Shown here: positions 16,389-27,782 of the stretch, piece by piece
Position numbering within the stretch: the first letter of the stretch is position 1
Layout of the letters: the number at the start of each line of letters is the position of its first letter
NCBI GenBank assembly: GCA_945901615.1
Contig: CAMDLI010000006.1
Coordinates: forward strand, 1 to 57,672
DNA length: 57,672 nucleotides
Origin: Spirosoma fluviale
GTDB taxonomy: Bacteria; Bacteroidota; Bacteroidia; Cytophagales; Cyclobacteriaceae
Direction of reading: 5' to 3'
The notes under the pieces: generated by a model
The model's database searches: none
Told to the model about the DNA's origin: nothing
What the model saw: only the letters and a program-made list of their open reading frames with translations
Made by a program: the position numbers and the translations under genes

Positions 16389-17534
16389 TTAGTCTATCCA
16401 AAACGTGGGCTTAAGTTTAGATGCATACAAGCTACAATCGGTACATCTTCTTGAGGAAGGATAATAGCCAATTATCGTAGTTCCCACCATCAGTGGTATT
16501 GTTGGTACCACTGCTCCATTACCAAAGATTGCTTGGTAATCCTTGGCCAAAACAGCCTCTTCACCGATTGCACAATCATTAAACTTTGGATCTAGGTAAT
16601 TCCATGGACTCACTTCCACTTGATTGATATAAATCCGTTTTTGGCGGATCACTCCTAGGCTGACCTGCCCGATCACAGGGCTTTTGGCTGCATCTAAACT
16701 CTGAATATTCCCGCCAATCAAGGAAGGAAGTGGGCTAAAGATCGAACCGATGTCCTCTGTGTTTTTCTTTAAAATTTCCCAGAAAGGAACGTCCTTGGAA
16801 GCAAGGCCTTTTTGCGAAATAAGAATACTGTAGCGCTCCATAATCCGCTCATTACCGGTAGGAATCTCGGTAATGGTTTTTTGGAAGACTACCTGATCCT
16901 TAAATCGAGAGCTAGTCTCCAAAAGTATCCCAGGACTAGGCTCCGTCTTGAAGCAAAGTGAGGTTTGTTCTGCATCCTTGCGATCCCGTACATTTTTAAG
17001 ATCTGGAACATAGATGTAGGCCGTACGGATTCTAGGTCGGAAGATCCAAGTTTCTTCAAAAGTCCACAAAAAATCATCTGCATTGGCATTGCCTTGGGTG
17101 GATACAAATACCTCTACCCCTTCCTCATCCCGCTTAAATCCCGCATCTATAATTGGAGGAGTCACAATGGGCTGAAGGCCTCCAGAAACATACCTTTCTC
17201 CGGAACTAAGCTCGATTTCTAGCACATAACTTAGCTTTTCATCGATGTTTTTTTCGAAGATGTAGGTCCCTAAACCCGCTTCTTGGAGTGGGAAAACTTG
17301 TCCTCCAGCACTTTTGAGCACTACTTTGGCGCGGAGCTCTGGAATAAATGCTGATGCGGCACCCAGTGGAGCAGTACGGCTTAGTTTTAACTCACTTTTT
17401 AAACCCTCCGTATCCAAATAACCCTCCACCACAAGCACCCTCAATTCTGTCGCAGGCACTTCTGGTTCATAGGGTGTCCTACACCCTAGAAGCGTTGCGA
17501 GAAGTAGTACAAAAAGACCTATGGCTTTACGCAT
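16389..17534 (-). CDS. DUF4249 lipoprotein
   Basis: A 381-residue lipoprotein: MRKAIGLFVLLLATLLGC has a lipobox with Cys18. The following RTPYEPEVPATELRVLVVEGYLD and LKLSRTAPL match DUF4249, a family nearly always encoded beside a TonB-dependent receptor in Bacteroidota. I chose the ATG at 17534, which overlaps the receptor's stop as TGATG; a TTG one codon earlier is also in frame but less likely. Family role is unknown. A surface or periplasmic partner of the receptor is the usual inference. Confidence 0.85.
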   Translation of the reverse strand: MRKAIGLFVLLLATLLGCRTPYEPEVPATELRVLVVEGYLDTEGLKSELKLSRTAPLGAASAFIPELRAKVVLKSAGGQVFPLQEAGLGTYIFEKNIDEKLSYVLEIELSSGERYVSGGLQPIVTPPIIDAGFKRDEEGVEVFVSTQGNANADDFLWTFEETWIFRPRIRTAYIYVPDLKNVRDRKDAEQTSLCFKTEPSPGILLETSSRFKDQVVFQKTITEIPTGNERIMERYSILISQKGLASKDVPFWEILKKNTEDIGSIFSPLPSLIGGNIQSLDAAKSPVIGQVSLGVIRQKRIYINQVEVSPWNYLDPKFNDCAIGEEAVLAKDYQAIFGNGAVVPTIPLMVGTTIIGYYPSSRRCTDCSLYASKLKPTFWID

Positions 17535-20278
17535 CAAAATCTAAAGTTATAGGTGATAAATGGAATTGGTTCCGCAAAAATCGCAAGCTGATAGCCTTTC
17601 AATTTGCCTCCCTCTGGAACAAAATAGATTGAGTAGGCATTGTCTCTACCAAACAGGTTGTATACCCCAAAGGACCAAGAGGCATGCGCCAGCTTGGCTA
17701 CTTTGTGATTTCCCTCTAGGTTAACAGAAAGGTCCATGCGGAAATAATCGGGGACTCTAAAGGAGTTGCGGTCAGAGAAATAAACCCGCTCCGAACCTCC
17801 ATAGTTAAACTTAGCAATCGGCAGGGTAACGGGTCTTCCTGTACTGTATTTTCCTGCCAAGGTTACATTAATCCTTTTGCTGAGCTCTAGATTACCTACA
17901 AAATTGGCATTATGAGGCTGATCAAAATTGCTAGGATACCATTCAGATCGGTTGATCTGCTCTTTTTGTTCCGAAGGATCTGTCTGCATCAGCGAGCGGC
18001 TATAGGTATAGGCAAGTGATCCATTCAGCTTTCCCGTTGATTTTTTGAGATAAAGCTCCATGCCGTAGGCTTTTCCTTGAGTGACTAGCACCTCTTGCTC
18101 AATCCGGTCGTTCAAGACGATGCTTGCACCAGATCGGTAGTCCAGCAAGTTCTGCATAGATCGATAGTACAATTCAGCAGAAAACTCAAAAGCACCTTGG
18201 TTCATATTTTTGAAGTAACCCAAGGCATATTGAATACCTAGCTGGGGCTTCAAGAAGGAATCACTTAGCTTCCAAGTATCCGTTGGCGTAATCACGGATG
18301 AATTGCTGAGCAAGTGAATATTTTGCCGCATCGAGTTGACCCCTGCCTTTAAGGAAGATTGGTTGGACAGGGCATAGCGTGCAGAAAAACGAAATTCAGG
18401 ACCATGATAGGTTTGAACTGGATCACCGGACTGAAAGCGAGCTTCGCCGGTAATGTTTTCATTCAGATAGGGCTCCCCTACTGCATAGGTAGGAATGGTT
18501 TGTGGTCCAAGAAAGGTGTAAAAATTGTATCGTAATCCGCCACTCAACGCCCATTGATCATTGATTTCAAATTCATCCCCTAGGTAGAGGGACCAGTCCA
18601 TAGCCGTTTCAGGAGCCACTTGATCTTGAATCACACCACTCTCTTGCCCAAAAGGTACGATTTCCCCAGGATTGAGCTGGTAGCGGATCCCATGCACCCC
18701 ATAGTTGAGCAGATGCCGATCTCCCAGCTCCTGACGGAATTGCGCTTTTACAAATTGCTGACGGATGTCAAATCTATATTGGTAAGCATTTAGCGGATTG
18801 TCTTCCCCTTCGACCTCAAAATCATAGGCATCCTGACCTACTGAGAACGTAGCCTCTAGCGCATCGTTGAAGTAATGAGTCCAGGAGAGGGCATAATTCT
18901 GGTTGGAGTAGCTGTAAACCGTATCTGGATCAAATTGGAAGGAATCTTTGCTAAAATAACCCGATAACCGAAGTTTATCCTTTGCACCAAATTCATGCTC
19001 CACTGTACCGTTGAAATCCGAAAAAGCTGCCCTGCTTGCACCCAAATCAATTTTTTCTGATAAAAAATCAAGAAGCCAATCGGAATACGTAAGGCGGGAA
19101 CCCAAGATAAAGGTGGTTTTTTCGCCGATAGGACCTTCTAAACTTAGCCTACTGGTCATTGGACCAATTCCTCCAGAGCCTCCAATTTTATCTGAACGAC
19201 CCTTTTTGGGTGTCACTTGCAACACAGAGGAAAGTCTACCACCGAGGCTGGCAGGGATTCCTGACTTGTAAAGCTCCACTCCCTGCACCATATCCGAGTT
19301 GATCGCCGAGAAAAATCCAAATAAGTGTGAGGGATTGAAGAGCGTATTTTGATCCATCAAAATCAAATTCTGATCCGCAGCACCACCTCGCACATTAAAA
19401 CCAACACTTGCTTCTCCAGCGGTATTGACGCCCGGCATGGTCAGTAGTCCTTTGATAATATCCACTTCTCCCATAACGGCAGGAAGTCTTCTCATTTCTT
19501 GTACCGAAAGGGACTGTACTCCCATTTCAGGTCTTGCTACTTGAGACATGGCTCCAGAACTTACCACGACCTCATTTAATGCAAAAACACCCTCTCCAAT
19601 ACTGAGCTCAAGGGTGGCATCCCCCTGAATATCCAATAGCCGCTGCTCCGTATAGCCACCAATATTCTGAATAAACAAGGTTTTATTGCCTTTTGGAACA
19701 AGCAATTCAAATTCCCCAGACTTGTTGGTCACCGCTTGGCGCATGGCCTCTTTTTCAAATACAATCGCCCCCTCAATCGGGAGATTATTTTCCAAGCTAA
19801 TCACCTTACCCTGAAGCTTAGCCTCCGTTCCAGGACCAGGGACCCCAATTATGTAGCGTCGATTTCGAACAAACTCATCTTGAACAGATGCAGCAGAAAG
19901 AGTTGCCTTAGAAGGTGCTTGAAAATAGTTTGGCAGGAATTCTACAGCTTTCTTTTCTCCTTTAAAGATGAATACTTCAAAATCCTTGGAAATGGAGAAG
20001 GTAAACTCCGTTTTTAAAAAAAGTACACCCAAAACATCTTCCAACTTATCCCCATTGGCTTGTAGGCTAACTGTCAACTTAACAACCTCCTCTTTTTTGA
20101 ATAGAAAGCGGTAGGGTGTATCCTTTTCTACCAGCTCGGCAAACCGTTCAAAGGAAACTCCAGCAAACAAGCCGCTTACCTTTGGTTCCTCCTTTTGCTC
20201 TTGCTTTTGCGCAAATGCCGACCCAGTCGCCAAAGCGATAAAAAAAAGTAGGGGGACGATATAAATAAGCGAACGCAT
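17534..20278 (-). CDS. TonB-dependent receptor with STN-like and carboxypeptidase-regulatory domains
   Basis: A 914-residue outer membrane transporter powered by TonB. In order it has a signal peptide (ending SAFAQ), an STN-like domain (VSFERFAELVEKDTPYRFLF to about residue 110), a carboxypeptidase-regulatory-like beta-sandwich (GKVISLENNLPIEGAIVFEK), a plug (PAVMGEVDIIKGLLTMPGV, VRGGAADQNLILMDQ) and a 22-strand-type barrel ending in an aromatic residue (ITYNFRF). The substrate cannot be read off. STN domains often signal to an anti-sigma factor, but no sigma/anti-sigma gene is in the window. Start and stop both overlap the neighbours by one base (TGATG). Confidence 0.93.
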   Translation of the reverse strand: MRSLIYIVPLLFFIALATGSAFAQKQEQKEEPKVSGLFAGVSFERFAELVEKDTPYRFLFKKEEVVKLTVSLQANGDKLEDVLGVLFLKTEFTFSISKDFEVFIFKGEKKAVEFLPNYFQAPSKATLSAASVQDEFVRNRRYIIGVPGPGTEAKLQGKVISLENNLPIEGAIVFEKEAMRQAVTNKSGEFELLVPKGNKTLFIQNIGGYTEQRLLDIQGDATLELSIGEGVFALNEVVVSSGAMSQVARPEMGVQSLSVQEMRRLPAVMGEVDIIKGLLTMPGVNTAGEASVGFNVRGGAADQNLILMDQNTLFNPSHLFGFFSAINSDMVQGVELYKSGIPASLGGRLSSVLQVTPKKGRSDKIGGSGGIGPMTSRLSLEGPIGEKTTFILGSRLTYSDWLLDFLSEKIDLGASRAAFSDFNGTVEHEFGAKDKLRLSGYFSKDSFQFDPDTVYSYSNQNYALSWTHYFNDALEATFSVGQDAYDFEVEGEDNPLNAYQYRFDIRQQFVKAQFRQELGDRHLLNYGVHGIRYQLNPGEIVPFGQESGVIQDQVAPETAMDWSLYLGDEFEINDQWALSGGLRYNFYTFLGPQTIPTYAVGEPYLNENITGEARFQSGDPVQTYHGPEFRFSARYALSNQSSLKAGVNSMRQNIHLLSNSSVITPTDTWKLSDSFLKPQLGIQYALGYFKNMNQGAFEFSAELYYRSMQNLLDYRSGASIVLNDRIEQEVLVTQGKAYGMELYLKKSTGKLNGSLAYTYSRSLMQTDPSEQKEQINRSEWYPSNFDQPHNANFVGNLELSKRINVTLAGKYSTGRPVTLPIAKFNYGGSERVYFSDRNSFRVPDYFRMDLSVNLEGNHKVAKLAHASWSFGVYNLFGRDNAYSIYFVPEGGKLKGYQLAIFAEPIPFITYNFRF

Positions 20279-20976
20279 CAGTTGGATTGAGGATAGACCA
20301 CCAGGTATTGCAAATATGCCTCAGGATCTTTGTTGAATTTCAACCCTTTCCCCTTAAGTTCTTTTTTCAGCACTTTGGCATTCAGCTGTAAGGCAAAAAT
20401 GGCTTGAGATGATTTATTAATCGGGAAAAAGGCTCCATCCTTCCAAAGGAAATAGTCCTTTTTCTCCACATACTCCGAATTGTAGCGTGCTATATCGCGT
20501 AAGGAGCGGGTGGTTTTGTAGCGTTTAACCAGTGCAATTGCTTTACCTTGACCCAACACCTGATAGATCCCATTACCACGATGAAGAAAGGATTCATTGC
20601 CTGGAAAAAATCGGAATAGCTTCCCATCACTCCACTCAAATCCATCAATTTTCTCAGGCTTGATCAATATTTTTTGGTTGAAAATCGGATGAAAAGTAAC
20701 TAGCTGATCTCGGTAAATATCGTAGAGTAAAGGAACCTGAGGATAGGAGATTCCATTAATGCGTAAGGTTCCAGCTTCAAATTGCCGAGTAACGAAATAA
20801 GGGTCCCCTTTTATGAGTGAAGAAGGTGCCGCATATTGGCCGCCAGTGATCAATTCTTGAAAATAGGGGATTTCTTCCTGGTAAGAGGATAAGAAAGGCA
20901 AATTCCTCCCTGCTACTTGAGCAGATGCCTCTTGTTTAAAAAGTACCAAAGCCACTAGAAATATTATAGTACGCAT
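20278..20976 (-). CDS. Secreted protein of unknown function, first gene of the TonB-receptor operon
   Basis: A 232-residue protein with a signal peptide (MRTIIFLVALVLFKQEASAQ) and no family I recognise. The mature part is basic and aromatic, with short strands such as GTLRINGISYPQVPLLYDIYRDQL, which suggests a beta-rich periplasmic protein. There are no cysteines after the signal and no obvious catalytic motif. Its TGA overlaps the ATG of the TonB receptor (TGATG), so the two are almost certainly translationally coupled. The 97-base gap to the divergent gene holds no canonical promoter box. Confidence 0.75.
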   Translation of the reverse strand: MRTIIFLVALVLFKQEASAQVAGRNLPFLSSYQEEIPYFQELITGGQYAAPSSLIKGDPYFVTRQFEAGTLRINGISYPQVPLLYDIYRDQLVTFHPIFNQKILIKPEKIDGFEWSDGKLFRFFPGNESFLHRGNGIYQVLGQGKAIALVKRYKTTRSLRDIARYNSEYVEKKDYFLWKDGAFFPINKSSQAIFALQLNAKVLKKELKGKGLKFNKDPEAYLQYLVVYPQSN

Positions 20977-21073
20977 TGTGAAAAATACGATTGAAAATTC
21001 GGATAAATTCTATTTATTCAGATTATGTTTAAATGGCAACCTAACTATTTGAACGGATATTAAAAGCAATCCA

Positions 21074-21988
21074 ATGACAAGCAGAAGATCACTCCTCAAG
21101 ACATTAGCGCTTACCCCTTTGTTAGGCGCATTTGTACCTTCAACTGAAGCAAAACCTAAGGCAGACCCCAAAACCGAGTTTATTTTTTCGCTAAACACAA
21201 GCACCATCCGGGGTCAAAAATTATCGCTCCCTCAGATGATTGAGCTGGCTGCTCGAGCAGGATACCAAGGACTGGAGCCCTGGATGATGGAGATTGAAGG
21301 GTATCTACAAGGTGGTAAAAGCATTGCTTCCTTAAAAAAACTTGCGAGTGATGCGGGTATCAGCCTTGTAGACTGCATCGGCTTTCCTACCTGGATGGCT
21401 CAAGATGAAGCGAAAAGTAAGGCTGGGTTTACACAGATGGAAAAAGAAATGGGCCTACTTGCCGAGCTTGGTTGTACTCGAGTGGCAGCTCCAGCGATCG
21501 GAGCAGATGCTCCGCTGGACTTGCTACGAGCAGGTGAGCGGTACAAGCAGCTATTGGATTTAGGACGGAAAACAGGCGTCATGCCCCAATTGGAATTCTG
21601 GGGAGCCTATCCTGCCTTTTTTCATCTCAGCCAGGCTTTAGCCGTAGCAGCAGCTGCTGATGATCCCGATGCCAAGATTCTTGCTGATGTCTACCACCTT
21701 TTTCGAGGGGGTTCGGGCTTTGAAGGATTGAAGTTGGTCGATGGGAATGCCATCTCTATTTTTCACCTCAACGACTTTCCAGGAACCATCCCAAGAACCG
21801 CCCAACAAGATAAGGATCGGGTATTTCCTGGGGATGGAGCTGCGCCACTACAGGATCTTGCCGACACGTTGCGCGCCAAAGGAGGGCAAATCGTTCTTTC
21901 CTTGGAACTGTTCAACCCGGAATATTACGCCATGGATGCGGGTTTTGTAGCCAAAACAGGCTTGGAAAAAATGAAGCAGTTCTTTTAG
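21074..21988 (+). CDS. Tat-exported sugar phosphate isomerase/epimerase-like TIM-barrel protein
   Basis: A 304-residue protein whose start carries a twin-arginine signal (SRRSLLK at residues 3-9, then a hydrophobic stretch), so it is exported folded. The rest is a xylose-isomerase-like TIM barrel: AARAGYQGLEPWMMEI, PQLEFWGAYP, ILADVYHLFRGGSGFEG, FHLNDFPG and LSLELFNPEYY. The Glu, Asp and His residues in these segments are the probable metal ligands. Members of this family act on sugars or inositols; which one is unknown. It diverges from the TonB-receptor operon, which makes sugar-related uptake a plausible but unproven link. Confidence 0.82.
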   Translation: MTSRRSLLKTLALTPLLGAFVPSTEAKPKADPKTEFIFSLNTSTIRGQKLSLPQMIELAARAGYQGLEPWMMEIEGYLQGGKSIASLKKLASDAGISLVDCIGFPTWMAQDEAKSKAGFTQMEKEMGLLAELGCTRVAAPAIGADAPLDLLRAGERYKQLLDLGRKTGVMPQLEFWGAYPAFFHLSQALAVAAAADDPDAKILADVYHLFRGGSGFEGLKLVDGNAISIFHLNDFPGTIPRTAQQDKDRVFPGDGAAPLQDLADTLRAKGGQIVLSLELFNPEYYAMDAGFVAKTGLEKMKQFF

Positions 21989-22056
21989 AATTAGCCGGGA
22001 TTAAACTTCAAGAACCCTGCAACAGGAAGGCAAACAAAATCTCTAGCAAGCTTGTA

Positions 22057-22608
22057 TTAGAGCACAAATCCTACCCTGAGCAAATAGGGCTCACTGTAAT
22101 AGGCTTCTCGATTGGAATGATTGAGGTTGTATAAAAAAGTGAAATTAGCACCCCCGCGAGCGCCAAAAGGAGCGAAGTACCCGGCTCCAATAAAAAACGC
22201 CTCTGTCCAAGTACGCTGGAAGTTGTCCTGGCCATAGTTGTAGGCATTCCAATTGATCGATTCCAGTTCAGAATAGGCAAAGATGTTGGGGAGTACATTG
22301 TAGCGAACAAAAGCTCGCCCTCCAAAAGAGGAGCCAGAGGCACCCTGAAAGCGATTGTCTTCGTAGTACTGATACGAGGCACCTACGCCTGTGGAAAATT
22401 TGGGGCTAAGCATTACCCCTGCCAAAGGAGAAAGGTCAATTAGCGTAACCGTTCCAAGTTGAAGACCGAGGTTTCCCCCAAAATAACTTCTGTCCTTAAA
22501 CGAAAATTTGGCTTCAGGATCAATCTCCCGTTGCGCATAGGAAGGCAGTTGCAATCCAAAAAATACGCCTAGAAAAAAGACTAAAAATTTATTTTTCAAC
22601 CACCACAT
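22057..22608 (-). CDS. Outer membrane beta-barrel protein, unknown function
   Basis: A 183-residue protein with a signal peptide (KFLVFFLGVFFGLQLPSYAQ) followed by alternating Gly/aromatic strands (SYFGGNLGLQLGTVTLIDLSP, FSTGVGASYQYY, GGRAFVRYNV, AFFIGAGYFAP). It ends in a strand with the C-terminal hydrophobic residue typical of small outer membrane barrels. About eight strands are likely. No family is named with confidence. The start codon lies 20 bases inside the 3' end of the FtsB/DivIC-like gene, so the two are translationally linked. Confidence 0.72.
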   Translation of the reverse strand: MWWLKNKFLVFFLGVFFGLQLPSYAQREIDPEAKFSFKDRSYFGGNLGLQLGTVTLIDLSPLAGVMLSPKFSTGVGASYQYYEDNRFQGASGSSFGGRAFVRYNVLPNIFAYSELESINWNAYNYGQDNFQRTWTEAFFIGAGYFAPFGARGGANFTFLYNLNHSNREAYYSEPYLLRVGFVL

Positions 22609-22876
22609 ACAGATCTTCTGTTGGCTTCTTCATGAGGTATTTTTCACGGGCAAATTTTTCCAACAATTCCGGATTGCTAAACAGGGCATTACGCTCTTGC
22701 TGGATTTGGACTTTTTTCTGTTTGTAGTATTCTTTTTGATCCTCCAAGTCCCAAAGCTGTTTAGTGAGTCTCCACTGCGTTGGAAGATTATTCGAATCAA
22801 TAAAGATCATCCAAATTAAAAAAGACAAGGTCGCCAAAACGTAAAAATTGCTGCTGTATTTGATGACTTTTTTCAT
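22589..22876 (-). CDS. FtsB/DivIC family cell-division protein
   Basis: A 95-residue inner membrane protein of the septum formation initiator family. It has one membrane helix near the N-terminus (FYVLATLSFLIWMIFI, residues 12-27). A coiled coil follows (QLWDLEDQKEYYKQKKVQIQQERNAL), then the conserved FAREKYLMKKPTEDLYVV end. In the divisome such proteins bridge FtsQ/DivIB and FtsL to activate septal wall synthesis. Its 3' end overlaps the next gene by 20 bases. It begins 46 bases after the eno terminator, and the best promoter candidate is a TACCTTAG box in that gap. Confidence 0.85.
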   Translation of the reverse strand: MKKVIKYSSNFYVLATLSFLIWMIFIDSNNLPTQWRLTKQLWDLEDQKEYYKQKKVQIQQERNALFSNPELLEKFAREKYLMKKPTEDLYVVVEK

Positions 22877-22914
22877 GGAAAGTGCTTTGGATGACTAAGG
22901 TACAAAAATCATGC

Positions 22915-22947
22915 AAAAAAAGACAGTCCCGAAATTTCGGGACTGTC
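22915..22947 (-). terminator. Rho-independent terminator of eno
   Basis: A perfect 26-base palindrome (22922-22947, arms GACAGTCCCGAAA and its complement) is followed on the minus strand by seven Ts. It lies 23 bases after the eno stop and ends transcription of the carA-eno unit. Confidence 0.93.
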
Positions 22948-22969
22948 GATTTAACTTCTAGAAAGAAAA

Positions 22970-25373
<2,404 letters not shown>

Positions 25374-25389
25374 TTCCTTGAAAGTTGGA

Positions 25390-25397
25390 CAAAGTTA
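25390..25397 (-). promoter_or_regulatory. -7 box for carA-eno
   Basis: TAACTTTG on the minus strand matches TAnnTTTG and lies 16 bases before the carA ATG. No clear TTTG -33 element is seen 17-23 bases upstream. The terminator of the ribosomal operon lies just upstream (25437-25467). Confidence 0.55.
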
Positions 25398-25436
25398 ATA
25401 AAACTTGGGGAGGGTGAGATGCCGCTAGGGAATAAA

Positions 25437-25467
25437 AAAAAGGATTGAACGACGTCCAATCCTTTTT
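25437..25467 (-). terminator. Rho-independent terminator of the ribosomal superoperon
   Basis: An 11-base-pair stem (25437-25447 with 25457-25467) encloses a 9-base loop, with a T-run on the minus strand formed by the A-tract at 25433-25440. It lies 20 bases after the rplQ stop codon, so it ends the long rplC-to-rplQ transcript. Confidence 0.9.
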
Positions 25468-25487
25468 GATATGAAATTGCTTTCAAC

Positions 25488-26126
25488 TTATTTTTCTTCT
25501 GTTTCGCTTTCTTCAGAAGTTTCAGGAGCTGCTGTCTCTTCAGCAGCCGCTTCTGCTACAGGAGAAGCTTCTTCAACTACTTCCGCTTCAGCTATAGGAG
25601 CTTCTTCAACTACTTCCGCTTCAGCGATTGGAGCTTCTTCCACTTCATCAACTACAGGAGCTGGAGCTGCTGCCTTAGGAGCTGCTGGAGCGCTAGTTTC
25701 TGCACCAGAGGATCTTCTAGATCTTCTTGTAGTTTTCTTCGCTGGAGCAGCATCCTTCAACATCAATTCATTGAAATCAACTAGTTCGATGATGCACATT
25801 TCGGCATTATCTCCCAATCGAAACCCAGTTTTGATGATTCGAGTGTATCCTCCTGGACGAGTACCTACTTTCTCGATTACCTCACCAAAAAGGGATTTGA
25901 TCGCCTCTTTACTTTTTAGGTAGGAGAACGCAATTCTTCTGTTGTGTGTGGAATCTTCTTTTGCTCTGGTTACCAGAGGTTCAACAAACTTCTTCAATTC
26001 TTTCGCTTTGGCAAGCGTAGTAGATATACGCTTGTGAAGAAGTAGGGAAGCTCCCATATTGGAAAGCATTGCTTTTCTATGTGAAGCAGTCCTACCAAGG
26101 TGGTTAATTTTCTTACCGTGTCTCAT
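25488..26126 (-). CDS. rplQ: Ribosomal protein L17 with long acidic tail
   Basis: L17 is a large-subunit protein near the peptide exit. Residues 1-122 are a normal L17 ([37 protein letters not shown]). A further 90 residues follow: first a basic [11 protein letters not shown] patch, then a tail of Ala, Glu, Pro and Val containing two near-identical 11-residue repeats ([11 protein letters not shown]). The total of 212 residues is far above the usual 115-140. It is the last gene of the operon, 6 bases after rpoA. Confidence 0.95.
   Translation of the reverse strand: MRHGKKINHLGRTASHRKAMLSNMGASLLLHKRISTTLAKAKELKKFVEPLVTRAKEDSTHNRRIAFSYLKSKEAIKSLFGEVIEKVGTRPGGYTRIIKTGFRLGDNAEMCIIELVDFNELMLKDAAPAKKTTRRSRRSSGAETSAPAAPKAAAPAPVVDEVEEAPIAEAEVVEEAPIAEAEVVEEASPVAEAAAEETAAPETSEESETEEK
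25567..25632 (-). repeat. 33-base tandem repeat in rplQ
   Basis: Two adjacent 33-base units (25567-25599 and 25600-25632) are nearly identical, with a partial third from 25633. They differ only near the end (CTATA against CGATT). Each encodes 11 residues of the L17 tail ([11 protein letters not shown]), so the frame is kept. Confidence 0.85.
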
Positions 26127-26132
26127 TGTTAA

Positions 26133-27122
26133 TTATTCTTCATCAAGTTTGTACTTAGAAATGTCCATTCCGAAGATCAGACCTTTCTCCTGGATCAACT
26201 GCTCCAATTCGGCTAAAGATTTTTTACCGAAGTTTCTGAATTTCATCATATCTGAAATTTCAAGACGAGCAAGGTCACCGAGAGTTCTCACATCAGCAGC
26301 TTTCAAGCAATTAAAGGCACGAACTGAAAGGTCGAGATCCCCTAAAGAGGTTTTGAGAAGCTTGCGCATGTGAAGGAATTCCTCATCGATAGGCTCTGGT
26401 TCAGCGATTCCAGTGGAATCAAGAACCATGGTTTGGTCGGAGAAGAGCATAAAGTGCTGGATAAGGATCTTTGCAGACTCCTGAAGCGCTTTCTCTGGGT
26501 GAATTGATCCATCCGTATGCACTTCAAGGATCAATTTTTCAAAGTCAGTCTTTTGCTCTACTCGGGTATTTTCAACGCTATACTTTACATTTTTGATTGG
26601 AGTAAAGATGGCATCAATTGCGATTTGTCCGAAGACCTGATCTTTAGGCTTGGATTCTTCAGCAGGCAAATATCCTCTTCCTTTTTCGATGGTGATTTCA
26701 ATCTCAAAATTTTTGGTTTGGTCGATGTGACAAATAACCAATTCCGGATTCAACACTTCGAAGGAAGAAGTGAACTTAGCTATATCCCCTGCTGTGAAAA
26801 CAGACTGATTTTTGATTTCAACAGAAATTTTTCCGTCAAATGCATCGTGCAATTTCTTGAATCGAACCTGCTTTAAATTCAAAATGATATCTGTCACATC
26901 TTCTACTACACCTGCTATGGTAGAGAATTCATGAACCACTCCGGGAAGCTTTATGGAAGTGATGGCGTATCCCTCCAAAGAAGAAAGTAAAATTCTTCTT
27001 AGGGCGTTACCTATCGTTACTCCATAGCCTTTTTCAAGCGGTTTGAATGTGAATAAGCCATGAAAATCATCGGCTTTTTCCATTACCACTTTTTCGGGCA
27101 TTTGAAATGCTAGTATGGACAT
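26133..27122 (-). CDS. rpoA: RNA polymerase alpha subunit
   Basis: The alpha subunit assembles RNA polymerase and contacts promoters and regulators. The 329 residues have the N-terminal dimerisation domain ([28 protein letters not shown]) and the C-terminal DNA-binding domain with two helix-hairpin-helix motifs ([38 protein letters not shown]), joined by a short acidic linker. It lies between rpsD (36 bases) and rplQ (6 bases), the classical alpha-operon order. Confidence 0.98.
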   Translation of the reverse strand: MSILAFQMPEKVVMEKADDFHGLFTFKPLEKGYGVTIGNALRRILLSSLEGYAITSIKLPGVVHEFSTIAGVVEDVTDIILNLKQVRFKKLHDAFDGKISVEIKNQSVFTAGDIAKFTSSFEVLNPELVICHIDQTKNFEIEITIEKGRGYLPAEESKPKDQVFGQIAIDAIFTPIKNVKYSVENTRVEQKTDFEKLILEVHTDGSIHPEKALQESAKILIQHFMLFSDQTMVLDSTGIAEPEPIDEEFLHMRKLLKTSLGDLDLSVRAFNCLKAADVRTLGDLARLEISDMMKFRNFGKKSLAELEQLIQEKGLIFGMDISKYKLDEE

Positions 27123-27158
27123 ATATTTCGTTCTGTTTTAGCTGAAAATAGTGAAATA

Positions 27159-27764
27159 TTACTTAGAGTAAAGTTCGACGATGAGCTGGACTTTGATATT
27201 CTCAGGAATATCATCTCTACCAGGAACAGTCACGAACTTACCAGACAAAGAGGCATTGTCCCACTCTAACCAGGAGTACCTAGATGTTCCTCTACCTGCC
27301 AAACTGTTGGTAATCGCCTCAAGAGACTTAGAGCGCTCTCTTACCGAAACCACATCACCTGGCTTAAGTGTATAAGAAGGAATGTTTACCAATTCACCGT
27401 TTACCAAGATGTGCTTGTGTGACACAAGCTGTCTTGCTCCACGACGGGTTGGGGAAATTCCCAAACGGTATACGGTGTTGTCCAAACGAGCTTCTAGGAG
27501 CTGAAGGAGGTTTTCACCTGTGATACCTGATTTTCTAGAAGCGATGTCAAACATCTTAGCGAACTGTCTTTCCAGTACACCGTAGATGTATTTTGCTTTT
27601 TGCTTCTCTGATAGCTGAACAGCATATTCTGACTGCTTCTTTCTTCTACCACGACCATGCATTCCTGGAGGATAGTTTTTCTTTTGAAGTGCCTTGCTAT
27701 GCCCTTCGATCGCTTCTCCAAATCTTCTGGAGATCTTTGCTTTCGGACCTGTATATCTTGCCAT
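27159..27764 (-). CDS. rpsD: Ribosomal protein S4
   Basis: S4 nucleates assembly of the small-subunit body and is an alpha-operon autoregulator in some bacteria. The 201 residues begin [17 protein letters not shown] and hold the S4 RNA-binding domain ([20 protein letters not shown], then [18 protein letters not shown]). The N-terminal zinc cysteines of the C+ form are absent, so this is the zinc-free type. It lies 18 bases after rpsK. Confidence 0.98.
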   Translation of the reverse strand: MARYTGPKAKISRRFGEAIEGHSKALQKKNYPPGMHGRGRRKKQSEYAVQLSEKQKAKYIYGVLERQFAKMFDIASRKSGITGENLLQLLEARLDNTVYRLGISPTRRGARQLVSHKHILVNGELVNIPSYTLKPGDVVSVRERSKSLEAITNSLAGRGTSRYSWLEWDNASLSGKFVTVPGRDDIPENIKVQLIVELYSK

Positions 27765-27782
27765 GCTATTGCTTTTTTAAAG

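Noticed and set aside
17535-17537. TTG start for the DUF4249 gene one codon before the ATG
   Set aside because: The ATG at 17534 overlaps the upstream stop as TGATG, the same junction as at 20278, and gives a normal lipoprotein signal.
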